Notes: generated by a model from the sequence alone, not told the origin. A stretch of DNA of 64,000 nt from Alistipes provencensis (GCF_900083545.1 NZ_LT559262.1:496001-560000); one strand, 5' to 3'; positions 1 to 11,272 are shown, counted from the first letter of the stretch. Translations and numbers: made by a program.

Positions 1-261
1 GGGGCGCACAAAGGCAGCCGCCTGCTGGTGGGATTCGCCTTGGAGACCCACGACGAGGAGGCGCATGCCGAGGCCAAGCTCACGAAGAAGAATTTCGACT
101 TCATCGTGCTCAACTCGCTGCGCGACGCCGGGGCCGGATTCCGCGGCGACACCAACAAGGTAACTTTCATCGACCGCGCAGGCCGCGAAGAGCTGCCCCT
201 GATGCCCAAGCACGAAGTCGCCGCACGCATTGCCGACAAAATCGAAACAATAATAAAATAA
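1..261 (+). CDS. coaBC: CoaBC C-terminal fragment (phosphopantothenoylcysteine synthetase/decarboxylase)
   Basis: This is the 3' end of a gene that begins before the window; the frame is open from base 1. The 86 visible residues match the end of the CoaB (phosphopantothenate-cysteine ligase) domain: a VGFALET segment, a KLTKKNFDFIVLN segment with conserved Lys and Asn, then an asparagine-containing NKVTFID strand and a closing KHEVAARIADKI helix. CoaBC makes 4'-phosphopantetheine for coenzyme A in the cytoplasm. It ends 7 bp before recN on the same strand, so the two are probably co-transcribed, an arrangement known in Bacteroidetes. The decarboxylase half cannot be seen. Confidence 0.9.
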   Translation, partial: GAHKGSRLLVGFALETHDEEAHAEAKLTKKNFDFIVLNSLRDAGAGFRGDTNKVTFIDRAGREELPLMPKHEVAARIADKIETIIK

Positions 262-268
262 CCCCGTC

Positions 269-1912
269 ATGCTACGCCGTCTGTCGGTCGAAAATTACGC
301 GCTTATCGACAAGCTCGAAATGGAGCTGGACCCTCACCTGAACATCATCACGGGTGAGACGGGAGCCGGAAAATCCATCCTGCTCGGAGCCCTCGGACTG
401 CTGCTGGGGGCCAAGAACGACGGTTCGGCGATGAAGGACTCGGCGCGCAACTGCTCGGTCGAAGGGGTTTTCGACCTGACGGGGCGCGACATGGAGCCGT
501 TCTTCGACGAGAACGACCTCGACTACGCCCCCGAAACGACCCTCACGCGCATCATCACCCCGGCGGGCAAAAGCCGCGCTTTCATCAACGATGTCCCGGT
601 GCAACTGGCGCAACTGCGCGAACTGGGGACACGCCTGATCGACATTCACTCCCAGCACCAGAACCTGATCCTCTCGTCGGAGGAGTTCCGCACCTCGGCG
701 CTCGACACCGTGGCCGCGAACCGGGAACTGCTGGCCCAATACACGGCGCAGTACACCCGGATGAGCGAACTGCGGCGCCGGTTGACCGCCCTGCGCGAAG
801 CCGCCGAAAAAGGGCGCCGCGACGAGGAGTGGCTCCGGTTCCAGACCGAGGAGCTGACGGCCGCCAACCTGCGCCCGGGCGAACAGGCCGAGTTGGAGGA
901 GGAGCTGACCGTACTCGAAAATGCCGACCGCATCGGCGAGGTGCTGACCACCCTGCGCAATGCCTTTGACACCGACGAAACGGGGGTATTGGCACAACTC
1001 AAGAACTCGGAGAACGAACTCAACCATATCCGCAGCCACTACCCCGCTGCCGGGGAATATGCCGACCGCCTGCGGTCGGTGCTCGAAGAGCTGAAAGACA
1101 TCAACGGCTCGGCCGCCGCCGCGTGCGAACGGCTGGATGCCGATCCGGAGCGGCTGGCGAAACTCTCGGCCCGTCTCGACGCGCTGATCGCCCTCCAGCA
1201 GAAACACCACGCCGGGGACGAAGCGGAACTGATCGCCGTGCGCGACCGCTGCGCGGCGCAACTGGCAGCCATTGTCCACAGCGGCGAGGAGATCGCCGAA
1301 GCGGAAGCCGCCCTCGCCGAAGCCGCCGGAAAGGTCACCGCACTGGCCGACCGCCTGCACAAAGCGCGTGAAAAAGCCGCCGCGGGATTCGAGAAGCACA
1401 TCCTTGCAACCCTCACGAAACTGGGCATGCCCGACACCCTCTTCCGCATCGCACTGACGCCGCTGGCCGAACCGTGCCGCACGGGGTGCGACAGCGTACA
1501 GTTCCTCTTCACCGCCAACCGGAACATGACGCCCCAGCCCGTCGAGCGCATCGCCTCGGGCGGTGAGCTTTCGCGCGTGATGCTGGCCCTGAAAGCCCTG
1601 CTGGCCGAGCGGATGCAACTGCCGACGATCATCTTCGACGAAATCGACACGGGCGTCTCGGGCCGCATCGCCGACGCCATGGGCGAGATCATCGAATCGC
1701 TCGCGGCCTCGATGCAGGTGGTGGACATCACCCACCTGCCGCAGGTCGCTTCGAAGGGCTCGGCGCATTTCGTGGTCTACAAGCGCGACGGACGCACGGA
1801 CATCACCCGCCTCGGCGACGAGGAGCGCGTGACCGAAATCGCCAAGATGCTCTCCGGCTCCCGGATCACCGACGCCGCCGTGGCACAGGCCCGCATCCTG
1901 CTGGGCAAATAA
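269..1912 (+). CDS. recN: DNA repair protein RecN
   Basis: This is an SMC-like ATPase acting in double-strand-break repair. The 547 residues are the normal family length. A Walker A motif GETGAGKS lies at residues 29-36, a long charged coiled-coil region fills the middle, and near the C-terminus come the ABC signature (ASGGELSR), a Walker B (IIFDEIDTG) and the RecN-typical DITHLPQVA switch segment. The ATG at 269 gives the standard MLRRLSVENYALI start. It follows coaBC by 7 bp, so the pair is probably one operon. The very long antisense reading frame over it is a composition artefact. Confidence 0.97.
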   Translation: MLRRLSVENYALIDKLEMELDPHLNIITGETGAGKSILLGALGLLLGAKNDGSAMKDSARNCSVEGVFDLTGRDMEPFFDENDLDYAPETTLTRIITPAGKSRAFINDVPVQLAQLRELGTRLIDIHSQHQNLILSSEEFRTSALDTVAANRELLAQYTAQYTRMSELRRRLTALREAAEKGRRDEEWLRFQTEELTAANLRPGEQAELEEELTVLENADRIGEVLTTLRNAFDTDETGVLAQLKNSENELNHIRSHYPAAGEYADRLRSVLEELKDINGSAAAACERLDADPERLAKLSARLDALIALQQKHHAGDEAELIAVRDRCAAQLAAIVHSGEEIAEAEAALAEAAGKVTALADRLHKAREKAAAGFEKHILATLTKLGMPDTLFRIALTPLAEPCRTGCDSVQFLFTANRNMTPQPVERIASGGELSRVMLALKALLAERMQLPTIIFDEIDTGVSGRIADAMGEIIESLAASMQVVDITHLPQVASKGSAHFVVYKRDGRTDITRLGDEERVTEIAKMLSGSRITDAAVAQARILLGK

Positions 1913-1991
1913 CCGCATACGTCCGATTTTACACAAGACGGAACGACCCGAAATCGCTCCGCCCGCCACGATAACCCCTAAAAAACGCACT

Positions 1992-2579
1992 ATGAAGAAC
2001 ATTTTCGAAATCGCGGCCGCAAACCAGCAGCGCGCCCGCGAGGTCATCCGCGACTCCCGGCTGGAGGAGGCATGGCGCTCGGTGGGCGCCGAGCCGAACC
2101 TCGTGGGTTCGCTCCGCACGGGACTGCTGATGAAGCACCGCGACATCGATTTCCACATCTACTCCTCGCCCCTGAGCATCGCCGACAGCTTTGCGGCCAT
2201 GACCCGGATCGCCCGGAATCCCCGCATCCGCCGCATCGAATACGGCAACCTGCTCGACGCGCAGGACCAGTGCCTCGAATGGCACGCATGGTATGCCGAT
2301 GCCGACGACCGACTCTGGCAGATCGACATGATTCACATGCCCCGCGGCTCGGCTTACGACGGTTATTTCGAACGGGTGGCCGACCGGATCAGCGCCGTGC
2401 TGACCGACGAGACGCGGCGCGCCGTCCTGCAGATCAAATACGACACGCCCGACGAGGTGAAGATCATGGGCATCGAATACTATCGGGCGGTGCTGGGCGA
2501 CGGTGTGCGCACTTACGCCGAGTTCGAGGCATGGCGCGCGGCCAACCCCGTCGAGGGCATTCTGGAGTGGATGCCGTAG
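1992..2579 (+). CDS. nucleotidyltransferase-fold protein
   Basis: This 195-residue protein has a motif typical of the minimal nucleotidyltransferase fold: Gly39-Ser40 with a following glycine, then Asp51-x-Asp53, and a later acidic strand (WQIDMIHM) that could supply the third metal ligand. That points to a relative of aminoglycoside or tRNA nucleotidyltransferases, but the substrate cannot be read from sequence. It stands alone, about 80 bp after recN and 143 bp before the aquaporin gene. The ATG at 1992 is the only reasonable start. Function remains unknown. Confidence 0.7.
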   Translation: MKNIFEIAAANQQRAREVIRDSRLEEAWRSVGAEPNLVGSLRTGLLMKHRDIDFHIYSSPLSIADSFAAMTRIARNPRIRRIEYGNLLDAQDQCLEWHAWYADADDRLWQIDMIHMPRGSAYDGYFERVADRISAVLTDETRRAVLQIKYDTPDEVKIMGIEYYRAVLGDGVRTYAEFEAWRAANPVEGILEWMP

Positions 2580-2675
2580 ACTCCCGAAACTGATTTACAA
2601 GCCGTTTTTCCGCCCATTGCACCAAAACCGCGCATTTTTGCATCTGTTTTCATTCAGTATTACGGCCGTTTTTGT

Positions 2676-2683
2676 TATATTTG
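2676..2683 (+). promoter_or_regulatory. -7 box upstream of aqpZ
   Basis: TATATTTG matches the Bacteroidales TAnnTTTG -7 box exactly and lies 39 bp before the aquaporin start codon. I see no clear TTTG -33 box at the usual spacing, so the assignment rests on one element. Confidence 0.5.
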
Positions 2684-2722
2684 TTCCGCAAACAGGACTT
2701 CGGTCCCCTAAACTAAACGATC

Positions 2723-3400
2723 ATGAAGAAATATTTTGCAGAAATGGTGGGAACCATGGTTCTCGTCCTGATGGGCTGCGGAAGCGCCGTATTTCTGGGC
2801 TGTGACGCACCGGCCGAAATTCTGGCGGTAGCTTTCGCATTCGGTCTGTCCGTCGTGGCGATGGCTTACTGCATCGGCGGTATTTCGGGCTGCCACATCA
2901 ACCCGGCCATCACGCTCGGCGTGTGGCTCTCGAAGCGCATGAGCGGCAAGGATGCCGCAGGCTACATGGCCGGACAGTTCGCCGGCGCGCTGATCGGCTC
3001 GGCGATCATCTGGCTGCTGACCTCGACGGGCGCTTACGGCGCGACCACCGCAACGGGCGCCAACGGCTTCGGCGACGGCGAAATGGTACAGGCGCTGATT
3101 GCCGAAGTGGTGTTCACGTTCATCTTCGTGCTCGTGGTGCTCGGTGCGACCGACAGCGAGAAGGGCGCGGGCAATCTGGCCGGACTGGCCATCGGCCTGA
3201 CGCTGGTGCTGGTACACATCGTCTGCATCCCGATCACGGGAACCTCCGTGAACCCGGCCCGCAGTTTCGGCCCCGCGATCTTCGCAGGGGGCGCGGCCCT
3301 CAGCCAACTGTGGCTGTTCATCGTGGCCCCGTTCGTCGGCGCAGCCCTGTCCGCCGGCGTGTGGAAAGTCTTGAACTGCAAATGCTGCGAAAAAAAATAG
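2723..3400 (+). CDS. aqpZ: aquaporin Z (MIP family channel)
   Basis: This six-helix inner-membrane water channel has 225 residues. Both half-helix signatures are present: the first NPA at residues 60-62 (HINPAITLG) and the second around residue 177 (SVNPARSFGP), whose Arg is part of the ar/R selectivity filter. The helices before each NPA are hydrophobic and follow the MIP spacing. Length and motifs fit AqpZ rather than the larger glycerol facilitators. It is a single gene with its own -7 box at 2676 and a strong hairpin terminator just downstream, shared with the convergent EamA gene. Confidence 0.93.
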   Translation: MKKYFAEMVGTMVLVLMGCGSAVFLGCDAPAEILAVAFAFGLSVVAMAYCIGGISGCHINPAITLGVWLSKRMSGKDAAGYMAGQFAGALIGSAIIWLLTSTGAYGATTATGANGFGDGEMVQALIAEVVFTFIFVLVVLGATDSEKGAGNLAGLAIGLTLVLVHIVCIPITGTSVNPARSFGPAIFAGGAALSQLWLFIVAPFVGAALSAGVWKVLNCKCCEKK

Positions 3401-3419
3401 CGTTTTCCGGAGAATTAAA

Positions 3420-3455
3420 AAAGCGGACCGTTCCTTTCGGGGGACGGTCCGCTTT
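3420..3455. terminator. bidirectional terminator between aqpZ and EamA gene
   Basis: Twelve-base arms (AAAGCGGACCGT / ACGGTCCGCTTT) around a 12-base loop lie between two convergent stop codons. The A-run on the left gives a T tail for the minus-strand gene. Confidence 0.85.
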
Positions 3456-3458
3456 ACG

Positions 3459-4370
3459 TCAATGCCGCTGCCATCGTCGGACGATTTGCTCGCCCTTGAA
3501 GTAGATGACGAGCGAACTGACGATAACCGCCATACCCGCGACAGTGCTGAAATGGGGATATTCGCCGGGCAGCATGATCCAGCTCAGGACAGCTCCCAGC
3601 ACGGGGTTAATCAGACGGCACATATTGATGTCGCTGACCTTCGTCCCCTCGGTGCGCAGGGCCATGAACCAGAAACTGAACGCGAAGACCGAGATGAAGA
3701 CCAGCACCCCGAGACTCCCGTAGAATCCCGCGGGCTTGGCCCAGAACGGTGCGAATCCTTCGGTGGCGACACCCACGCCGTAGATCAGCAGACCGCCGAA
3801 GAACATCTGCACGGCATTCAGGAAGACCGGATCGACCTTGCCCTTGTCCTCCGAGACCGAGATCGCGGAGTAGCCCTGAAAGACGATGCTCGCCAGCAGC
3901 AGCACGATGCCCCCGATGCCGCGCCAGTCGAGCGGCGAGCCGTCGCTGCCCGTGCCGACGATCAGCAGCAGTCCCGCGAGACTAACCACGAGACTCACGA
4001 CCTTGTAGCGGTTCAGCCGGTCGTTGCTGGCCAGCAGATGCGCCAGCAGCACGTTAATCAACGGCGTAAGGCCCATGACGATCGAGCTGATGGCCCCGCT
4101 GACGAAGTCCACGCCGAAATAAAAGGCTGTGTAGCCCAAGAACATGTTAATCAGGATGAGGTTGCCGAACAGCCGCTTGTGACGCACGATCTCGCGCCAC
4201 ATACCGCCGTGCCATGTGTAGGCGAAGAGTACGATGCCGACGACGGTGAAACGCAGTCCGGCGAAATTCATCGGCGTAAAGTCGTAGCTGAGCCCCTGTT
4301 TGATGAACGGATTGACGATAGCCCACAACACCGAGGCCAATATCGCATAGAGAATACCCTTCTTTTTCAT
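3459..4370 (-). CDS. EamA/DMT-family transporter
   Basis: This inner-membrane protein is predicted to have ten transmembrane helices in two EamA repeats, the drug/metabolite transporter fold. The start chosen is ATG at 4370 (MKKKGILYAILASVLWA), which puts the first helix directly after a short basic N-terminus; an upstream GTG/ATG extension would add 14 unlikely residues and run into the promoter. With this start it has 303 residues, normal for the family. EamA proteins export small metabolites or amino acids, but the substrate here is unknown. It is a single gene with a two-box promoter at 4390-4423. Confidence 0.85.
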   Translation of the reverse strand: MKKKGILYAILASVLWAIVNPFIKQGLSYDFTPMNFAGLRFTVVGIVLFAYTWHGGMWREIVRHKRLFGNLILINMFLGYTAFYFGVDFVSGAISSIVMGLTPLINVLLAHLLASNDRLNRYKVVSLVVSLAGLLLIVGTGSDGSPLDWRGIGGIVLLLASIVFQGYSAISVSEDKGKVDPVFLNAVQMFFGGLLIYGVGVATEGFAPFWAKPAGFYGSLGVLVFISVFAFSFWFMALRTEGTKVSDINMCRLINPVLGAVLSWIMLPGEYPHFSTVAGMAVIVSSLVIYFKGEQIVRRWQRH

Positions 4371-4389
4371 AACGCATAAGTTTTGCGCG

Positions 4390-4423
4390 CAAAGGTACGA
4401 AAAAAGCGGCATGGAGCGACAAA
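4390..4423 (-). promoter_or_regulatory. Bacteroidales promoter of the EamA gene
   Basis: Read on the minus strand: -33 TTTG (4420-4423), a 22-bp spacer, and -7 TACCTTTG (4390-4397), a full match to TAnnTTTG. The start codon is 20 bp further on. Confidence 0.75.
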
Positions 4424-4476
4424 ACGAACCCGGATCCTGCCGAAGCAGAACCCGGGCGTGTCAAATACGGCTGCTA

Positions 4477-5520
4477 TCAGTTCTGGCAGTACTTTTTGTC
4501 GGTCACGCTCCCGAGGGTCGTGGCTTTGTAAAGACCGTTGAAGCAGGCAAGGTAAGCACCCTTGGGCGCTTCGAATCCGTTGTAGAACTCGGAGAAGGTA
4601 TAGGCGCTGTCGGTCGTCAGCCAATTCCACAGCTCGGGATAAACATCTTTGATATGAACGGACTCGTGGGGGTAGTTAAACCAGTCGAATCCGCACTCGT
4701 AGCCGCCGTCCTTGTCGATGAACACGGTACCTGTCGTGGTGATGACCAGCCCCAGAGGCAGACCCGCTTTGTCGAACGACTTGTTGAGGTAAGCGGTCGA
4801 CAGCGCGTAAATCTCCTCACCTCCCACTTCGATATACCACTCGACACGCATCATGCCGTCGCCCGCGATCTTCGAAACATCCCAGTTACGGATAGTCGAG
4901 CCGAGGTACTGGTGCTCCTCGAAATCGACCTCATCGCGGTTGTTCACGTTGATAAAGCCCTCGATCGACTTGAAGTACTGCGTGCGGCAATCGACGCCTT
5001 CGGGCGTGATAAGTTCTTTGTAAACCTGCTTGTCACCCTTATAGACCACGCAGCCCAGTTTGATGGGTTTCGACGAACCGAGGGCGATCGGCTGTACGGC
5101 GAAGCCGAAGATGTTATTCTTCTGCAGGTACATCACATGGATCACCAGATCGTTGTAGTCGTAGTCGCCCTTGTAGGAGTCCTCGAAACAGATCACCTGA
5201 AACATCTGCGCCTTGTTGCCTTCGAAAGAGGGGTATTCGTCCGAAGGCACGAACTCGACGGTCAAGCCCTCCTCCGCTGCGCGGGTCTTACCCATACGGG
5301 GCACCCAGATGGTCATAGGGCTGTCAGCCTCGGCAAGCGTCACGCCGTCGGCCTTGACAAGGGTTATGTTGCCGGCTTTCACGGGGACTTCAAAGGCCTC
5401 GGCCGTCTGGAAATGGCCGAGATCGACATCGATGGGAGGTTGTTCGGGGGATTCACCCTCGGGTTTGTCTATGCAGGAAACTGCCAAGGCAGCCAGCATA
5501 ATAAGCAGGAGCTTTTTCAT
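4477..5520 (-). CDS. LruC-domain lipoprotein
   Basis: This 347-residue protein starts with a lipoprotein signal (MKKLLLIMLAALAVSC; lipid Cys16). The middle holds an acidic CFEDSYKGDYDYNDLVIHV stretch, the hallmark of LruC/DUF4842-like domains that often carry a calcium-loop-like DxDxND pattern. Such proteins are surface or periplasmic and common in gut Bacteroidetes; no enzymatic role is known. It is a single gene with its own promoter at 5553-5586. A run of nine G lies about 110 bp upstream of its start codon. Confidence 0.75.
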   Translation of the reverse strand: MKKLLLIMLAALAVSCIDKPEGESPEQPPIDVDLGHFQTAEAFEVPVKAGNITLVKADGVTLAEADSPMTIWVPRMGKTRAAEEGLTVEFVPSDEYPSFEGNKAQMFQVICFEDSYKGDYDYNDLVIHVMYLQKNNIFGFAVQPIALGSSKPIKLGCVVYKGDKQVYKELITPEGVDCRTQYFKSIEGFINVNNRDEVDFEEHQYLGSTIRNWDVSKIAGDGMMRVEWYIEVGGEEIYALSTAYLNKSFDKAGLPLGLVITTTGTVFIDKDGGYECGFDWFNYPHESVHIKDVYPELWNWLTTDSAYTFSEFYNGFEAPKGAYLACFNGLYKATTLGSVTDKKYCQN

Positions 5521-5552
5521 ACTATTGAGAATTCAGAGATGGGTTGACGGGA

Positions 5553-5586
5553 TAAAGGTAGGAATTATTTCGCAATTACGCTCAAA
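5553..5586 (-). promoter_or_regulatory. promoter of the LruC lipoprotein gene
   Basis: Minus strand: -33 TTTG (5583-5586), a 22-bp spacer, and -7 TACCTTTA (5553-5560), seven of eight matches. The start codon is 32 bp downstream. Confidence 0.6.
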
Positions 5587-5630
5587 AATAAAACAAATCG
5601 GCCCATATTATTTTCTGATGGGAATTTCGA

Positions 5631-5639
5631 GGGGGGGGG
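5631..5639. repeat. poly-G tract (9 G)
   Basis: Nine consecutive G in intergenic DNA, 111 bp upstream of the LruC lipoprotein start and about 45 bp upstream of its -33 box. Tracts of this length can slip during replication. Confidence 0.9.
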
Positions 5640-5695
5640 TGATGCTTATACTCCGGCTTTCAGAAGCCTACAGGCAGGCAAAGCCTCAATACAAA

Positions 5696-5740
5696 AAATC
5701 CCCGGACGGTTCGTACTGAGTACGTTCCCTCCGGGGATTT
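5696..5740 (-). terminator. groEL terminator
   Basis: The arms AAATCCCCGGA / TCCGGGGATTT enclose a second small hairpin (GTAC TGA GTAC). On the minus strand the stem is followed by a T run, so it ends the groES-groEL transcript. Confidence 0.85.
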
Positions 5741-5779
5741 GAGTGATGTGCGGCAGGTGTGCCGCTATCACAGGAAAGT

Positions 5780-7423
<1,644 letters not shown>

Positions 7424-7447
7424 TTATGTATTCCTTTCGTAAACTTT

Positions 7448-7485
7448 TCCTTAAAGTCTCCCTTTGACAAAGGGAGATTTAGAGG
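7448..7485. repeat. near-perfect palindrome in the groES-groEL spacer
   Basis: The arms TCTCCCTTTG (7457-7466) and CAAAGGGAGA (7468-7477) are separated by one base. The symmetry continues imperfectly on both sides (CCTTAAAG against TTTAGAGG), making about 36 bp of palindrome. It could be a REP-like mobile repeat or an RNA stem that tunes groEL relative to groES. Confidence 0.75.
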
Positions 7486-7525
7486 AAATGTAAAAATTCG
7501 TGGTCTGAATAGCCGGTGATCATCG

Positions 7526-7795
7526 TCAGATGATCGCCAAAATATCGTTCTGTTTCATGATGAGGTAATCCACGCCGTCGATCTGAATCTCCTGACCGGC
7601 ATACTTGCCGTAGAGGACCTGATCGCCCACTTTGACCTCCATCTTGACCTCCGAGGTGCCGGGGCCCACTGCAACGACCTTACCTGCCAGCGGTTTTTCC
7701 TTTGCCGTGTCGGGGATGATCAATCCACCGGCTGTCTTCTCCTCCGCGGGATTCGGGAGAACCAGCACACGGTCTGATAACGGTTTTACATTCAT
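7526..7795 (-). CDS. groES: co-chaperonin GroES (10 kDa)
   Basis: This 89-residue lid of the GroEL chamber starts [24 protein letters not shown], where the second half is the mobile loop that docks on GroEL. The GKVVAVGPG strand and the [14 protein letters not shown] segment are standard. It is first of the two-gene groES-groEL operon. I see no CIRCE inverted repeat upstream, so HrcA-type control is not evident, and no strong -7 box was found. Confidence 0.97.
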   Translation of the reverse strand: MNVKPLSDRVLVLPNPAEEKTAGGLIIPDTAKEKPLAGKVVAVGPGTSEVKMEVKVGDQVLYGKYAGQEIQIDGVDYLIMKQNDILAII

Positions 7796-7965
7796 AGCTT
7801 TTACTTTTTAGTTGTACTGATATATTGGTTTTATTCGCTTTCGCAACCTCAGATCCATCAATAGATGTGCCAACCGTTTTTTGGCAGGTTTCGTGTGACA
7901 AACGAGCAGTGGAGACTGACATTTTGTCACCCGGAACATTTTCCCGAAGATTTTTAAGCCAAAAA

Positions 7966-7998
7966 TTTTGCACGGACCGAAAAATCGTATTACATTTG
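7966..7998 (+). promoter_or_regulatory. promoter of tRNA-His
   Basis: A TTTTG -33 box (7966-7970) is followed after 20 bp by TACATTTG (7991-7998), a full match to the Bacteroidales -7 consensus. The mature tRNA begins 32 bp downstream. It points away from groES. Confidence 0.8.
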
Positions 7999-8029
7999 CA
8001 TCCCGATACGACGAGTGCGTATCGACATG

Positions 8030-8103
8030 GTGGATGTAGCTCAGTCGGTTAGAGCGTCGGATTGTGGTTCCGAAGGTCGTGGGTTCGAGCCCCATCTTCC
8101 ACC
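8030..8103 (+). tRNA. tRNA-His (GTG)
   Basis: The cloverleaf can be folded by eye: acceptor 8030-8036 with 8096-8102, D stem GCTC/GAGC, anticodon stem TCGGA/TCCGA with loop TTGTGGT (anticodon GTG at 8064-8066), and T arm GTGGG TTCGAGC CCCAT. The residue before position 1 is G (8029) and the discriminator is C (8103), the G-1:C73 pair that identifies tRNA-His. The acceptor has one T-T mismatch at pair 6-67. No CCA is encoded. Confidence 0.95.
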
Positions 8104-8111
8104 CTTGAAAG

Positions 8112-8135
8112 GGTCTTCGAAAGAAGACCTTTTTT
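8112..8135 (+). terminator. tRNA-His terminator
   Basis: GGTCTTC GAAA GAAGACC followed by six T: a compact textbook intrinsic terminator, nine bases after the tRNA end. Confidence 0.9.
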
Positions 8136-8221
8136 GTTGACACACCGGACTTTAGAGAAGGCAATGATTGCTCATCCGGTCCCACATGCAAATTTACCCG
8201 TTAACCAATAATTTTTGCAGC

Positions 8222-8449
8222 ATGGACCCAAAGAACACCATCAAGGAGTACACCAACGGCGAGATCGTTATCGTCTGGCAGCCGGAACTTTGTACACACG
8301 CAGGCGTCTGCGTAAAGATGCTGCCCAAGGTTTACAATCCGAGAGAGCGGCCTTGGGTAAAACCGGAGAACGCCTCGACGGCCGAGCTCATCGCCCAAAT
8401 CGACAAATGCCCCTCGGGAGCGCTGTCGTACCGGATGGCCGAGAAGTAA
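8222..8449 (+). CDS. small divergent 4Fe-4S protein (YjdI/Fer4_19-like)
   Basis: This 75-residue cytoplasmic protein resembles the divergent mono-cluster ferredoxin domain of YjdI: WQPELCTHAGVCV followed by a PW segment and a closing KCPSGALSY. Three cysteines are visible (24, 30 and 63), so His26 or another ligand would be needed for a full cluster. ATG at 8222 is preferred because the domain begins right after it; in-frame upstream starts add 18 residues without domain character. The redox partner is unknown. It ends in a terminator shared with the convergent eno gene. Confidence 0.75.
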   Translation: MDPKNTIKEYTNGEIVIVWQPELCTHAGVCVKMLPKVYNPRERPWVKPENASTAELIAQIDKCPSGALSYRMAEK

Positions 8450-8454
8450 AAACA

Positions 8455-8487
8455 AAACCCGGATGTCTCGTCGACATCCGGGTTTCT
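8455..8487. terminator. bidirectional terminator between Fe-S gene and eno
   Basis: AAACCCGGATGTC / GACATCCGGGTTT with a five-base loop lies between two convergent stop codons, with an A-rich left flank and a T-rich right flank. Confidence 0.9.
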
Positions 8488-8504
8488 TGTATCCGGTCCG
8501 CAGA

Positions 8505-9818
<1,314 letters not shown>

Positions 9819-9862
9819 TTAATAATATGTGTTTGAAATACTAACTTCCTAAAACGGCACCG

Positions 9863-9894
9863 CAAAGGTAACACAAGCCGGGCGCAATGACAAA
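9863..9894 (-). promoter_or_regulatory. eno: promoter of eno
   Basis: Minus strand: -33 TTTG (9891-9894), a 20-bp spacer, and -7 TACCTTTG (9863-9870), both full matches. The start codon is 56 bp downstream. A second TACCTTTG at 9944-9951 lacks a -33 box. Confidence 0.8.
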
Positions 9895-10036
9895 TTTATT
9901 CGGCATTGCCGGGGCGCAGTCTGCCTAAGCCGGGATTTCCCGGCAAAGGTACAAAATAATTGCGAATTGCGGTTTCTTTATTGTTAATTTTTTCACGATT
10001 GCGGCACGCATCGTTCTGTTTCTCCTGCAAATATCG

Positions 10037-10044
10037 TATCTTTG
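10037..10044 (+). promoter_or_regulatory. -7 box of the antiporter gene
   Basis: TATCTTTG is an exact TAnnTTTG match 43 bp before the start codon at 10088. The -33 region holds only a weak TTCTG. Confidence 0.55.
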
Positions 10045-10087
10045 CGCCGCAACTTACGCGCAAAACCATGTAAACGACCGTCATTCA

Positions 10088-11272
10088 ATGCGAAAAGTTC
10101 TTTCGTTCTCGCTGTTCCTGATGCTGGGCCTCGTCGCCTCGCAACTGCTCCCCGGCGCGCTGGGCGCGACCTATCCGGGCTTCAAGGCCGCGACCGACAC
10201 CCTGCTCTACGTCTGCCTTGGATTCATCATGATCAACGTCGGCCGGGAGTTCGAAATCGACAAGGCGCGCTGGCGCTCCTACACCGCCGATTATTTCATC
10301 GCCATGGCCACCGCAGCGCTCCCGTGGCTGCTCATCGCCCTCTACTACGTCTTCGTCCTGCTGCCTTCAGACCTTTGGGGAAGCTCCGAGGCGTGGAAAG
10401 AAAACCTGCTGCTGAGCCGTTTCGCCGCCCCGACCTCGGCGGGCATCCTCTTCACGATGCTCGCGGCGCTGCACCTGAAAAAGAGCTGGATATACCGCAA
10501 AATACAAGTGCTGGCGATTTTCGACGATCTGGACACCATCCTGCTGATGATCCCCCTGCAAATCCTGATGATCGGCCTCAAATGGCAGATGTTCGCCATC
10601 GTGGGCGTGGTGACCGTGCTGCTCGTCGCGGGCTGGCGGTGGCAGGCGACGTGGAACGTGAGGCAGGACTGGAAACGCATTCTGGGACTCGCCGTCGTGG
10701 TCTGCGCCCTGACGCAACTGCTCTATCTGGCGACGGCCCACTGGTACGGCCCCGAGAACAGCATCCACATCGAGGTGCTGCTCCCAGCCTTCGTGATCGG
10801 CATGCTGATGAAGCACCGCGAGCTCGACACCCCGACCGAACGCCGCGTTTCGACGGGCATCTCGTTCCTGTTCATGCTGCTCGTGGGGCTGAGCATGCCG
10901 CTGGTGACGGGCACCGCGGCCTCGGAAACCGCCGCGGCGGCCGGATCGGTCACCGCCGCACAGCCGATGATGCCGTGGGGCATCCTGCTGCTGCACGTCG
11001 TGGCCGTCTCGGCGCTTTCGAACCTCGGAAAGCTCGTGCCGATCTTCTTCTACCGCGACCGGCAACTGAGCGAGCGGCTGGCCCTCTCGATCGGCATGTT
11101 CACCCGCGGCGAGGTGGGCGCCGGGGTGATCTTCATCGCCCTCGGGTACAGCCTCGGCGGCCCGGCGCTGATTATCTCGGTGCTGACGCTGGTGCTGAAC
11201 CTCATCCTCACGGGCGGATTCGTCGTCTGGGTCAAACGACTGGCGCTCCGAAGCGCCGCTCCCGAAGCATAA
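10088..11272 (+). CDS. cation:proton antiporter (Na+/H+ exchanger fold)
   Basis: A 394-residue polytopic inner-membrane protein with about 11-12 hydrophobic segments in the arrangement of CPA2/NhaP-type exchangers. Notable are GFIMINVGREFEI near residue 50, which resembles the helix 2-3 region of these carriers, and the FTRGEVGAGVIFIALGYSLGG segment near residue 340, where the acidic residue could take part in transport. It probably handles Na+ or K+ against protons; the ion cannot be decided. The outer-membrane barrel gene follows after 15 bp, so they may share a transcript. Confidence 0.75.
   Translation: MRKVLSFSLFLMLGLVASQLLPGALGATYPGFKAATDTLLYVCLGFIMINVGREFEIDKARWRSYTADYFIAMATAALPWLLIALYYVFVLLPSDLWGSSEAWKENLLLSRFAAPTSAGILFTMLAALHLKKSWIYRKIQVLAIFDDLDTILLMIPLQILMIGLKWQMFAIVGVVTVLLVAGWRWQATWNVRQDWKRILGLAVVVCALTQLLYLATAHWYGPENSIHIEVLLPAFVIGMLMKHRELDTPTERRVSTGISFLFMLLVGLSMPLVTGTAASETAAAAGSVTAAQPMMPWGILLLHVVAVSALSNLGKLVPIFFYRDRQLSERLALSIGMFTRGEVGAGVIFIALGYSLGGPALIISVLTLVLNLILTGGFVVWVKRLALRSAAPEA

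Noticed and set aside
272..2158. 628-codon open frame antisense to recN
   Set aside because: Low-complexity Arg/Gly/Val-rich translation with no family features; it mirrors the codon bias of recN on the other strand.
7796..8029. CIRCE heat-shock operator upstream of groES
   Set aside because: No inverted repeat with the TTAGCACTC/GAGTGCTAA arms could be found.
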